Positions 35,701 through 43,106 of a stretch of DNA of 64,000 nucleotides are shown here, piece after piece. Where the stretch lies: positions 247,726 through 311,725 of the forward strand of contig CAIMKZ010000093.1 in the NCBI GenBank assembly GCA_903842065.1, read 5' to 3'. The stretch comes from an uncultured Acidobacteriaceae bacterium. Lineage in GTDB: Bacteria; Acidobacteriota; Terriglobia; Terriglobales; Acidobacteriaceae. Within the stretch, counting starts at the first letter, position 1, and each line of letters starts with the position of its first letter. The notes under the pieces were generated by a model. That model worked only from the letters and a program-made list of their open reading frames with translations, ran no database searches and was not told the origin of the DNA. The translations under genes were made by a program, and so were the position numbers.

Positions 35701-36467
35701 CCGGCGCGGTGGTCCTGTCGAGCGGCAGCTATGCTTCCGCTTCGACGACGCTCGCGGGCGGCAGCGCAACTATAATCGTTCCTGCCAACTCGCTTGCTCT
35801 TGGCACAGACAACTTGACAGCCACTTTCACGCCAGACTCTTCCAGTTCGCCGGTCTATCTTGGCGCTACCGGAACCAGCTCTGTGAATGTGGTGGCTGCG
35901 ACCTACAGCCTTTCGCTTAGTTCAGCTTCCGGAACGGTATCCGCGGGAACCCCGGCGACTGCGGTCCTCACCGTCAACTCCACCACTTCGTATACCGGAT
36001 CGATTGCGCTCAACTGCGCGGTTACCACCACCATCAGCAGCCCTAACCTGCCAGCCACCTGTTCGCTCAGTTCGGCAACTGCAACCATGACGGCCGGAAC
36101 GCAGGCTCCCGCCACCATCACGCTGACCATCACCACCACGGCAAGCACCACTGTCTGCACAGCGTCGAACGACGCGCCTCTGCAACTGCCGTGGAAGACG
36201 GGCGGCGGCGCGGTTCTGGCCTGTGTGGTGCTGTTTGGCCTTGGGCGCCGTCGCCGTGCAATCCGCAATATGCTCGTGGCGGTTCTGCTCGGCATCGCGC
36301 TGGTGGGCAGTCTGGCGGCCTGCGGTTCGAAGAGCAGCGGATCGAGCTGCACGAACAAGACAACGCCGGGCACCACCACCGGCCTCTACACCGTTACTGT
36401 AAGCGGAACGGGTACGCCCTCGGCACAGACCGGAAGCAATCCAACCTTCGCGCTCACAGTCAACTGA
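32748..36467 (+). CDS. S53 (pro-kumamolisin) protease with Ig-like repeats
   Basis: This 1239-residue protein has a signal peptide (residues about 20-42), a pro-kumamolisin activation domain (about 45-200), and a sedolisin catalytic domain (about 230-640) with the Glu/Asp pair in EATLDAMRIG, the oxyanion Asp in SSGDSGASGC, and the catalytic Ser in GTSASAPEMAG. Four Ig-like repeats of about 100 residues follow, each containing TVTVT..., GSVVLSGGGYTSAS and GTDTLTATYTPD. The C-terminus has a hydrophobic stretch, RRRR, a second hydrophobic stretch with a lipobox-like LAACGS, and a Ser/Thr-rich tail. Such acid serine-carboxyl proteases are expanded in soil Acidobacteria. It is the first complete chromosomal gene after the mobile element. 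Confidence 0.9.
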   Translation: MRISIASFEFVQGTKVGKSASAWLMFVVALLSPAFVSAQQPKATNLVTHAVDTLRVRTLANHHPLWANAANDLGALPADEQVGPMTLVLGRSVERQQAFEQLLADQQNPASPEYHHWLTPDEIGARFGVSDSDLDALQGWLAAENLQVVNVANSRSFIRFKGTAANIAQAFGTALHRYNVNGTSMLSVATEPTIPEALTPIVQVVRGLYEIGEHPMHSDFALLSTDPQMTTSLGNHYLTPKDFATIYNLSSSYTGAGFTVGIVAEAKINPADLDNYKSLMLTTFTNPSPVVPTQYGGVDPGEACTTTACSTSYLNAQGEATLDAMRIGSVAPGANMLLVAATSTSGGIGVDLDYMVDTTPVPVQAIDISWGACESGAGSAAVTDADNFFSIAAGEGISIFVSSGDSGASGCLAAFTSPGVNRAPSPNYLCSSQYVTCVGGTEFNDTANPLNYWNATSGAGYASALNYIPEGAWNESTASSVGGTGGGVSSYIATPTWQTGTGVPGSVGRYTPDVSFSGSGHDGYIGCLAAAGYTCVSNGTSIPMGVFSGTSASAPEMAGVAALVDEKLSKAQGNMNPKIYALANSTNYSSIFHDATVASSGVGSCSASTISLCNNTAVSSAPGYTLNTGFDLATGWGSLNIANFLSNYSSTSTPTVTVSLGASSITVGQTLTVTVTVSGSGATPTGSVILSGGGYTSTSRTLSGGSATINIAAGALAQGTDTLTATYTPDAGSSTVYTSASGTKTVTVTPILTPTVYVTPAFSPISVGQSISVTVGVTGNGIPPTGSVVLSGGGYTSASTAISNGGATFTIGAGVLALGTDTLTATYTPDASGAAVYTSATGSGTVTVVLKLTPTVTVTPTPIGITVGQTMSVGVTVTGNGGTATGSVVLSGGGYTSAAATLTGGAVYFLIPAGAMALGTDTLTAAYTPDTSGSAVYLAASGTKNVTVTPKYNPTVTVTPASGTSSVVQPLSVAVTVSGTSGTPSGAVVLSSGSYASASTTLAGGSATIIVPANSLALGTDNLTATFTPDSSSSPVYLGATGTSSVNVVAATYSLSLSSASGTVSAGTPATAVLTVNSTTSYTGSIALNCAVTTTISSPNLPATCSLSSATATMTAGTQAPATITLTITTTASTTVCTASNDAPLQLPWKTGGGAVLACVVLFGLGRRRRAIRNMLVAVLLGIALVGSLAACGSKSSGSSCTNKTTPGTTTGLYTVTVSGTGTPSAQTGSNPTFALTVN
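34706..35895 (+). repeat. Four tandem Ig-like coding repeats
   Basis: Four in-frame units of about 300 bp begin near 34706, 35004, 35306 and 35606. Each has a GGCGGCGGMTACAC-like segment and a CACGCC-rich end. The first three are closest to one another, and the fourth is more divergent. Confidence 0.75.
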
Positions 36468-36488
36468 TCGCGCAACAAACACTCTGAG

Positions 36489-36520
36489 AGCGGCGTTCGC
36501 CAGTGCGGACGCCGCTTTTC
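36489..36520 (+). terminator. Intrinsic terminator after S53 gene
   Basis: AGCGGCGT pairs with ACGCCGCT, with inner TCGC/GCGG partial pairing, and is followed by TTTTC. It lies 22 bp after the protease stop. Confidence 0.65.
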
Positions 36521-36600
36521 ATTTCTTCCATGTGCTCTGAAACTTCCGCGTTTTTTCCCGGCGAAGCGCAGCGTCTATTCTGTTACTGCGAGGTGTTGCG

Positions 36601-37659
36601 ATGGTTCGTGTGGGTCTTATCGGTTTTGGAATGGCGGGTCGTGTCTTTCACTCACCTCTTATCTCTTCGGTGGATGGCATCGAACTCGCCGGCGTCATGG
36701 AGCGCAGCACCAACCAGGCCGCCGAGCGCTATCCCGGTGTAACCATCCATCGCTCGCTCGATGCGATTCTGGCCGACAGTTCTCTTGACCTGTTCGTTGT
36801 CGCCACTCCCACCACCACGCACCTCGAAGTGGCGCGAGTGGTTCTGGGGGCAGGGAAGAACGCTATCGTCGACAAGCCGGTCGCCACTTCCTCCAGTCAC
36901 ATTGCCGAACTCATCGCCCTTGCGCGGTCTAAAGGCGCAATGCTCATTCCCTTCCAGAACCGCCGTTGGGATGGCGACTTCCTCACCGTGAAAGAGCTTC
37001 TCGACCACGATGCTCTGGGCCGGCTCGTATACTTCGAGTCGCGTTTCGATCGCTGGCGTCCGGCCAAGCCCACCAATCGCCTCTGGAAAGAGGACCCGGC
37101 CAGCGGCGGCGTACTGCTCGATCTCGGCACGCACATCGCCGACCAGGCGCTCACTCTCTTTGGCAAGCCCGAGGCCGTCCAGGCTGATGTGCTCATGGAG
37201 CGCGAGTGGGCAAAGGTAAACGATGGCTTCGAGATTCAACTGCGCTACAAGGGATTCACGGTGGTTCTGGGTGCAAACAGTCTTTGCGCTCCTGCCGCGC
37301 CGCGCTTCCACCTGCGCGGAACAGTGGGGAACTTCTGGAAGTACGGCGTCGATCCGCAAGAGGCCGCGCTGAACAAGATCACGCGCATCGCCGAGGGCGA
37401 ATGGGGCGTGGAACCCGAGAGCGAGTGGGGCCGTCTCTATGCGGATGTGGACGGCGCAACCCGGGTGATGCCGATTGAAACTATCCATGGGGACTTTCGA
37501 CGCTACTACGAAGGCGTGCGTGATGCGGTGCTGGGCAAGGCCGAGCCGCCGGTCAAGGCAGTCGAAGCATGGCGCACCGCGCGCCTGCTTGAGTTTGCCG
37601 GCGAAAGCTCTGAGAAGCGCTGCGAAGTTATATGCGATTGGAGCGGGGAGCCCAGGTAG
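36601..37659 (+). CDS. Gfo/Idh/MocA-family oxidoreductase
   Basis: This 352-residue protein has a Rossmann N-terminus (VRVGLIGFGMAGRVFH), the VDKPVATS motif (the EKP-type lysine motif) near residue 95, and a C-terminal alpha/beta dimerisation domain with GVLLDLGTHIADQAL containing the family His. Members oxidise or reduce sugars and inositols with NAD(P). Sequence style (FGMAGRVFHSP) is close to the YdgJ/YvaA-like subgroup, some of which act on scyllo-inosose. It appears monocistronic and is followed by an interspersed repeat. Confidence 0.85.
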   Translation: MVRVGLIGFGMAGRVFHSPLISSVDGIELAGVMERSTNQAAERYPGVTIHRSLDAILADSSLDLFVVATPTTTHLEVARVVLGAGKNAIVDKPVATSSSHIAELIALARSKGAMLIPFQNRRWDGDFLTVKELLDHDALGRLVYFESRFDRWRPAKPTNRLWKEDPASGGVLLDLGTHIADQALTLFGKPEAVQADVLMEREWAKVNDGFEIQLRYKGFTVVLGANSLCAPAAPRFHLRGTVGNFWKYGVDPQEAALNKITRIAEGEWGVEPESEWGRLYADVDGATRVMPIETIHGDFRRYYEGVRDAVLGKAEPPVKAVEAWRTARLLEFAGESSEKRCEVICDWSGEPR

Positions 37660-37686
37660 AACGCAGAAGTTCTCTCATTCATATTT

Positions 37687-37748
37687 GTCATCCTGAGCGA
37701 AGCAGGCCGCAAACATGCGGCCTGCACAGTCGAAGGATCTGCGGTTGT
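37687..37748. repeat. REP-like element (GTCATCCTGAGC family)
   Basis: The conserved ends GTCATCCTGAGCG and GTCGAAGGATCTGCGGTTG enclose a perfect hairpin (GCAGGCCGCA/TGCGGCCTGC). The same ends flank a different hairpin at 63758-63821. The T-run afterwards lets it act as a terminator for the converging genes. Confidence 0.8.
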
Positions 37749-37758
37749 TTTTTTGCTT

Positions 37759-38730
37759 CTAAACCGGCGCAGCAATCTCCCCCGGCCCAGCAATCCCATA
37801 CTTCCGATCGAGAAACTGCCGCAGGTCATCGGGCAGCACCACGGCCAGTTCCTGCCATGTAAGTACGCTGAGCCGCATCCGCAACTCCGCCTTGCGTACA
37901 GCCCGTAGCACTTCGAACCACTGATCGATCAGGTCCGGCCGCCGCGCATCGAGAAGCACACAAAAGCTCGCGCCCGTCGCATGAGCGGCAAGCACGTTGC
38001 GAATGAGCTGATAGCTCGCGTAGCCGGCCTCGGCAGGTGCCTCGACAATCGGATCGATGTGCTCAACCGAATCCGGATCGCCGACAACGCTCTCGAACTC
38101 CTGCGACACATCCTCGGGAAACTCGCTTGCCCTCCGCCGCCGTGCCGTCGCGATCGCCGCCCGCGGCAGCAGGTCGCGATCGAAAACCAAGTCAAAGTCG
38201 CGATACCCTTCAACAATCGCGGCAGAGCGGCTCTGGAAGTCCAACTCGGTCAACTTGGCCTCGACCAGCAGCGGCCCCAGCCGCATATCGACCTCGGTAC
38301 GATCGAACCTGCCGTTGGCAAGCGGCACTCGCGCCCTCCAGCCAAACTCCGGCGCGCACTCCCCATCGATGCCCAACACTCCGCGCAGCCTGCTCGAATC
38401 TATTACCCCCGGCGCACAGAACACATTCATCAGCAGCGCGTCGCTGCTCATCGACGAGTCAAGTTCCCGCCATCGCCGCTCGCGTTTTGGCAGCGATCGG
38501 GCGGCCTGCGTGTGCACCTTATCGAAGCGCCGCATCCACTGCGGTTTCGCAAGAATTGCGCTATATGCGGCATCGAAGAAGTTGCCGTGATGCGCCCCGT
38601 CCGGCTCGTAGACAATCACCGGATCGGCGCCATAGCTCTCGACATGCGCATGACCGCGGGCCCACGCGCGGTTCCGCTCCGCTAGTTCCTGCCGGAGCCG
38701 GCTTGCATACTGAGCTGTTCCAAGCGTCAT
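37759..38730 (-). CDS. Putative PD-(D/E)XK nuclease (PGN_0703-like)
   Basis: This 323-residue protein has a nuclease-like core at about 155-180: DRTEVDMRLGPLLVEAKLTELDF, in which an Asp/Glu, then Glu-Ala-Lys (E-x-K) after a hydrophobic strand match the PD-(D/E)XK active site. The C-terminal half carries RPDLIDQWFEVLRAV and a WQELAVVLPDDLRQFL segment. I believe it belongs to the PGN_0703 family of putative restriction endonucleases, but no methyltransferase lies next to it, so it may be a solitary repair or defence nuclease. It is flanked by a repeat and a strong terminator. Confidence 0.65.
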   Translation of the reverse strand: MTLGTAQYASRLRQELAERNRAWARGHAHVESYGADPVIVYEPDGAHHGNFFDAAYSAILAKPQWMRRFDKVHTQAARSLPKRERRWRELDSSMSSDALLMNVFCAPGVIDSSRLRGVLGIDGECAPEFGWRARVPLANGRFDRTEVDMRLGPLLVEAKLTELDFQSRSAAIVEGYRDFDLVFDRDLLPRAAIATARRRRASEFPEDVSQEFESVVGDPDSVEHIDPIVEAPAEAGYASYQLIRNVLAAHATGASFCVLLDARRPDLIDQWFEVLRAVRKAELRMRLSVLTWQELAVVLPDDLRQFLDRKYGIAGPGEIAAPV

Positions 38731-38763
38731 CTACTCAACAGACTACGCCTCCTGAAAAGAGAA

Positions 38764-38795
38764 GGCCCTCCAGCGATGGTTGTCGCTGGAGGGCC
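38764..38795 (-). terminator. Intrinsic terminator after TonB-dependent receptor
   Basis: A perfect 13-bp stem (GGCCCTCCAGCGA/TCGCTGGAGGGCC) with a 6-nt loop is followed, reading leftward, by TTCTCTTTT. It terminates the receptor gene at 38838. Confidence 0.8.
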
Positions 38796-38837
38796 GGGTG
38801 GCGATCCGGGATTTCAGTCGAGCGCCACGGTCCCTGC

Positions 38838-41405
38838 CTACCGCTCCTTCGGCGAGAAGCCGATTTGGAAGGTGATCATGATGCTGCGGGCAGGCAGCAG
38901 TTGCAGTGTGTTGGAGGCGCTGGGCGTGTACAGCACGCCGGTGCCTGTGGATGTGGCGCCGCCGATTGAAGCGATATCGTGGTTGTCGAAGAGGTTGTTG
39001 ATGCTGAGCTTGATCTTCGACTGATCGAAGCGCGAGCCCTTGCGCAGGGTGTAGTTCAGGAAGACGTTGCTCATCCAGAACGGGTCCAGCGGCACGGTCT
39101 GGTGATACGATCCGGCGTCTTCCCAGCGGCTGCCGACGCGCTTATTGAAGAAGCCGAGGTCCCAGGCCTTGCTCTGATAGGTCAGGCCTATGCTCTCGGT
39201 GTCGTGGGGAGCGTCTGCGATCCAGGCCTGGGGAGCAGCGGGGATGGCGGCGGATGTCGCGGTGGCTGCCTGCCCGGCAAAGGACTCATAGGTGGCCTTG
39301 CCGGCGGTGCCGTTCAGGAAGATCGCAAGACCTCTGCCAAGAGCGACGTTGCCCTCGGCCTCGAAGCCGTTGGTGTCTGAGGGCGGGTTGGCGTAGTAGT
39401 AGGTGAAGCCGGCGTTGGGGCCAGACGTAGGCGCGTAGCTCGAATACGTGTTGTCGAAGTGGATGTGATACGCGTCGGCGTCGAAGCTGATGCGGTTCAG
39501 CTTGAGTACCGTGCCGCCCTGATAGGTGGTGGCAACTGTGGGATTGGGAGCAGTGGCAACCTGCGCACCGGTCACATCGAAGACGCTCGACGGCGGGATC
39601 ACGCTGCCGCGGCCGTAGTCGGCATACACCGACCAGTTGTTCCTCAGCCGTACGTTTGCCTGAACAGAGGGCAGAATGTTGTTGTAAAAGGCCGTGTGCC
39701 AGGACGAGTAAGCGGAGCAGCCGTCGATGGTGGTAGAGGTGCAGCCCAGGTTGCCGATCGTCTTGCCGTCGGCAAGCTGCTGGAGCTTCATGGTGTACAT
39801 GGCGCTCTTGATGCCGGCGGTCAGGGTCAGGCGGGGAATGGCGACATACTGGAACTCGGCATAGGGCTGGAAGGAGTTGGTCTTGAAGCGTTCATGGAAC
39901 TTGAGAGCCGAGAGCAGAGGCGAATCGTTCCAGTTGCGCGGGTCGCTGCCAACCTGATAGCGGTGCGTGGTCGTGTATTCATACCACTGGCCGATGCGGA
40001 AGACGCCGTATTTGGTGGTGGCGCTGAGCGAGGTGATTTCGCCGCCGCGGACGTACTGGTTAAGCTTGTTGATGGCGCTGGTGGTTGTCACTGCCGGCGA
40101 GGCAACCGAGCCGCTGAACTGGTTGTTGTTGTAGTGCTGGTGGTTCGAGTACGCGTAAGTATAGGGCTTGGTCTCGAAGCGCCAGATCTTGTTGAGTTCC
40201 CTGGTGTAGGTGATCACTTCGAAGTTGGTGGGCACGTGGTACGTATAGAACTTGTAATATAAGCCGTTGTCTGAACCGTCGGCGTTGTAACGGTTGTTCT
40301 GAAGCAGGAAGTTATCGCCGTTGGCGGCGATCTGCGCCCGGGTGGGGTCGTTGTTGGGCGTATTGCTGTCGACGAGCACAATCGTGCTGACCAGCGAGAA
40401 GTCCGACTTATCGGAGATCTTGTAGGTGAACTTCGCGGTGGCGGCAGTACGCTGCTGGTAATTGAACATCTGGTAGCCGTCCGAGGTCTGGTGGTGGCCT
40501 TCCAGCCAGAAGTGGGCCTTACCATTGAGGAAGGCGCCGGAGTTGTACTGGCCGAGGAAGTTGTTGGTGTTGAACGAGCCGTAGGACTCGGAGGCCTGGA
40601 AGTTCGAGGCGTCATTCAGGCGCGGCGAAAAGTAGTGAATAGCGCCTGCAAAGTTCGATGGGCCCATGTCGGAAGAGGTGCCGGGGCTGCGATCGAAGTC
40701 GACGTAGCCGATAGCCGCGGCAGGCACGTAGGCCCACGAGTGGTGGGTCGGATCGTTCGAGTCCTGGAAGGGCACACCGTCCCAGGTCATCGAGTACATG
40801 CCGTCCTTGAACCCGCGGAAGAAGGTCTTTGCCTGGCCGTTGCCAATGCCGTTGGTGCTCCAGCTTACCGTGCCGGGAGCGGCCTGTGTCAGGTCGGAGA
40901 AGTCCGTCACAGGAGTGGTGAACTGGCTTACATAGTTGCTCGTGATCTCGGTGCGGGCAGAGCCGGCATCGAGCACGGACTTGACCGGAGACAGTTCGGC
41001 GGCGAGCGATGTATCCGCTTCCGCTTCCACTGTAACTTCCTGAGAGACCGACGCAATGTTGAGCGACAGAGGGACGCTGATGGCGCCGCCGGCAGTTACA
41101 TTTACGCTCTTATTGACGGTGGAGAAGCCGGGGGCTGAAGCCTGCACGGTGTAAGAGCCGGCAGGAACACCGCTGATCTCAAACTTACCCTCGGCGCCCG
41201 AGATCGCCTTGAGAACTACGCGGGTCGAGGAGATGGCCGCAACGTTTGCGCCCGGGATGGCGCGCCCACTCTGGTCCACAACCGTTCCCTGTATCGCTCC
41301 TGCACTGTTCTGAGCGTGCAACAGGTTCATGCCCGCACTAACAAACAGCAGGCACACAAGAATCCATGTGGCCTGGAGCCACCGCCTCACTAACAAATTG
41401 TTCAT
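38838..41405 (-). CDS. TonB-dependent receptor with N-terminal carboxypeptidase-regulatory domain
   Basis: This 855-residue protein has a signal peptide, a CarboxypepD_reg-like domain (about 33-110, GAIQGTVVDQSGRAIPGANV...VPAGSYTVQASAPGF), a plug domain (about 150-270, with VPFQDSNDPTHHSWAY) and a long beta-barrel ending in ITFQIGFSPKER. Acidobacteria carry dozens of such Oar-like receptors, many likely importing oligosaccharides or siderophores. The final residues are not the usual terminal Phe. Substrate cannot be told from sequence and no transport partners are adjacent. Confidence 0.85.
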   Translation of the reverse strand: MNNLLVRRWLQATWILVCLLFVSAGMNLLHAQNSAGAIQGTVVDQSGRAIPGANVAAISSTRVVLKAISGAEGKFEISGVPAGSYTVQASAPGFSTVNKSVNVTAGGAISVPLSLNIASVSQEVTVEAEADTSLAAELSPVKSVLDAGSARTEITSNYVSQFTTPVTDFSDLTQAAPGTVSWSTNGIGNGQAKTFFRGFKDGMYSMTWDGVPFQDSNDPTHHSWAYVPAAAIGYVDFDRSPGTSSDMGPSNFAGAIHYFSPRLNDASNFQASESYGSFNTNNFLGQYNSGAFLNGKAHFWLEGHHQTSDGYQMFNYQQRTAATAKFTYKISDKSDFSLVSTIVLVDSNTPNNDPTRAQIAANGDNFLLQNNRYNADGSDNGLYYKFYTYHVPTNFEVITYTRELNKIWRFETKPYTYAYSNHQHYNNNQFSGSVASPAVTTTSAINKLNQYVRGGEITSLSATTKYGVFRIGQWYEYTTTHRYQVGSDPRNWNDSPLLSALKFHERFKTNSFQPYAEFQYVAIPRLTLTAGIKSAMYTMKLQQLADGKTIGNLGCTSTTIDGCSAYSSWHTAFYNNILPSVQANVRLRNNWSVYADYGRGSVIPPSSVFDVTGAQVATAPNPTVATTYQGGTVLKLNRISFDADAYHIHFDNTYSSYAPTSGPNAGFTYYYANPPSDTNGFEAEGNVALGRGLAIFLNGTAGKATYESFAGQAATATSAAIPAAPQAWIADAPHDTESIGLTYQSKAWDLGFFNKRVGSRWEDAGSYHQTVPLDPFWMSNVFLNYTLRKGSRFDQSKIKLSINNLFDNHDIASIGGATSTGTGVLYTPSASNTLQLLPARSIMITFQIGFSPKER

Positions 41406-41605
41406 CTTCAGCCTCCGATGGGAATAGGAGCAAACAACTCAACAATTCCAATCTAGGCAGAAGATGTAAATGCCGATTCAACAGGCTGTGAATAGGGAGT
41501 GAACAATCCGTGATTGGCGGGCCGTTTTTTCCTGAGGATTGAGCGGGATTGTTAAAGACAGATGCGATTTCAACAATTTCATACAGCGATTGCGGGCCAG
41601 GAAGG

Positions 41606-42991
41606 CTAGACAAGCACCGGCGCGTCGGCCACTCCGGCCACGCCGAAGATGCGCCGGTAGCGCGCGGTCTCGCCGGGGTCGCCAAGGGCCTTCGAGTAGT
41701 TGTCGCTCAACTTCACGGCAGGCCTGCCCTCCACTTCCGTCAGCTTGCAGACCACGCTTAGCGGATTGAAGCTCTCGTCGCCGCGCGGACTGCAGTTGCG
41801 GAAGTCGTTGGTGAGCAGTGTGCCCCAGCCTGCGCTGAAGCGGATGCGATGGTCAGGCGTCCAGCGCGAGGGATCGTGGAAGTCCGCGGCGCTGCGGAAC
41901 TCCTCGGGTTTTGCGCCGTTGTGCAGCGCGCCCGCAAAGTAAGCATGAAGCCCGAGTATCTGTTCAACGTCGAGCGCGTCGGAAGCAATCAAGCGCTTGC
42001 GCTTCGGGTCGCGGCCCCGCTCTTCGAGCCATGCAATGTACTCGTCGCCGGCAACATACGCATCTTTACTGTCGATGCGCAGTCCCGTCCAAGTGCCCAC
42101 CCACCCTGGCGCATCACGCAGAAACTGTGTGGTTCCAAATGTATCGGGCAGCAGGATGAGCAACTCGCCGCGATAGCTCTGCTGCCAGAGTTCGAGCAGG
42201 CTGTACTGCGCCTCGCGCAGTGCATCTTCCGAATTGGCCTGTGCCGCCATCGCCATCGGCAGCTCGTGGCCGTTGGTGCCGATAGCTTCAAGATCGTGCT
42301 TGTAAGCCAGGTATGCATTCGATGTGCCGCTGAATCCCGGCCCCAGCGTGTCGCGCATCGCAGATACCACATACTCGTGCCACAGAAAGCTGTGCCTGCG
42401 CCTCGTCCCGAAGTCGCTTACGTTCAAGCCCGGCGTTCCGCGCAGCCGCGCCATCTTCTCCCACAGCCTGGTCTTGGCTTGTGCGTAGAGAATGTCCAGC
42501 TCGAACTCGCCCAGGCGCTTCAAGCTGGCGCGGGTCTTCAACTCCGCGATCTGGCTTAGCGCGTAGATCTCCCACATGCTGGTCTCGGACCACAGCCCCT
42601 CGAAGCGCAGGCTCAACTGCCCGTCCACGATCTTCAACTCATAGTCGGAGAGGCGGAAGTCCTCGGCCAGCCAGTCCAGAAATGCGGGCTCGAAGATTCC
42701 GCTGCGCCCATAAAAACTGTTGCCGGCCAGCCAGATCAGTTCCGAGCGGCGGAAGCGAAGTTTGCGGGTGGACTCAAGCTGGTCGCGCAAGTCATCGATT
42801 GACAGCGCGTCGGCGAGGCGGACAGATGTAGTGCGGTTGATCAGAGTAAACGATGCGCGGATACGCGGAAAGTGCTTCCAGATAAACTGGAGCATCAGCA
42901 GCTTGTAAAAGTCGGTGTCGAGCAGGGATCGGGTAATGGGATCGAGTTCCCAGTTGTGATCGTGCGCGCGCCTTGCGAAATCGATGATCAC
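41606..42991 (-). CDS. pncB: Nicotinate phosphoribosyltransferase
   Basis: This enzyme of about 461 residues matches PncB: SLLDTDFYKLLMLQFIWKHFP at the N-terminus, LRFEGLWSETSMWEIYALSQIAELK, RRRHSFLWHEYVV, and the catalytic GTSNAYLAYKHDLEAIGTNGHELPMAMAA region with the phosphoryl-accepting His. It converts nicotinate and PRPP to nicotinate mononucleotide in NAD salvage. The frame is open to 43081, but that start lies inside the terminator of the upstream gene, so I place it at GTG 42991 (VIIDFARRAH); the exact start is uncertain. Confidence 0.9.
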   Translation of the reverse strand: MIIDFARRAHDHNWELDPITRSLLDTDFYKLLMLQFIWKHFPRIRASFTLINRTTSVRLADALSIDDLRDQLESTRKLRFRRSELIWLAGNSFYGRSGIFEPAFLDWLAEDFRLSDYELKIVDGQLSLRFEGLWSETSMWEIYALSQIAELKTRASLKRLGEFELDILYAQAKTRLWEKMARLRGTPGLNVSDFGTRRRHSFLWHEYVVSAMRDTLGPGFSGTSNAYLAYKHDLEAIGTNGHELPMAMAAQANSEDALREAQYSLLELWQQSYRGELLILLPDTFGTTQFLRDAPGWVGTWTGLRIDSKDAYVAGDEYIAWLEERGRDPKRKRLIASDALDVEQILGLHAYFAGALHNGAKPEEFRSAADFHDPSRWTPDHRIRFSAGWGTLLTNDFRNCSPRGDESFNPLSVVCKLTEVEGRPAVKLSDNYSKALGDPGETARYRRIFGVAGVADAPVLV

Positions 42992-43053
42992 GGCCTTATT
43001 AATGTAACTCAACAGTCGGCACACTTGGCAATGTTGCCACGCCAAAGACGGCG

Positions 43054-43092
43054 AAGGCCCGCAACCGCGAGATTCTCGCAACTGCGGGCCTT
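43054..43092 (-). terminator. Intrinsic terminator after M28 peptidase
   Basis: AAGGCCCGCA pairs with TGCGGGCCTT, and an inner stem is possible (GCGAGA/TCTCGC). It sits 15 bp after the M28 peptidase stop and is directed leftward. Confidence 0.75.
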
Positions 43093-43106
43093 TCGTCTAT
43101 CGGAGT

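Noticed and set aside
34706..35895. The four similar 300-bp units as a mobile or satellite repeat
   Set aside because: They are in frame in one protein and encode Ig-like domains, so they are coding repeats.
42992..43081. A longer pncB start at 43081
   Set aside because: It would place the N-terminus in the intrinsic terminator of the upstream peptidase gene and adds non-homologous residues.
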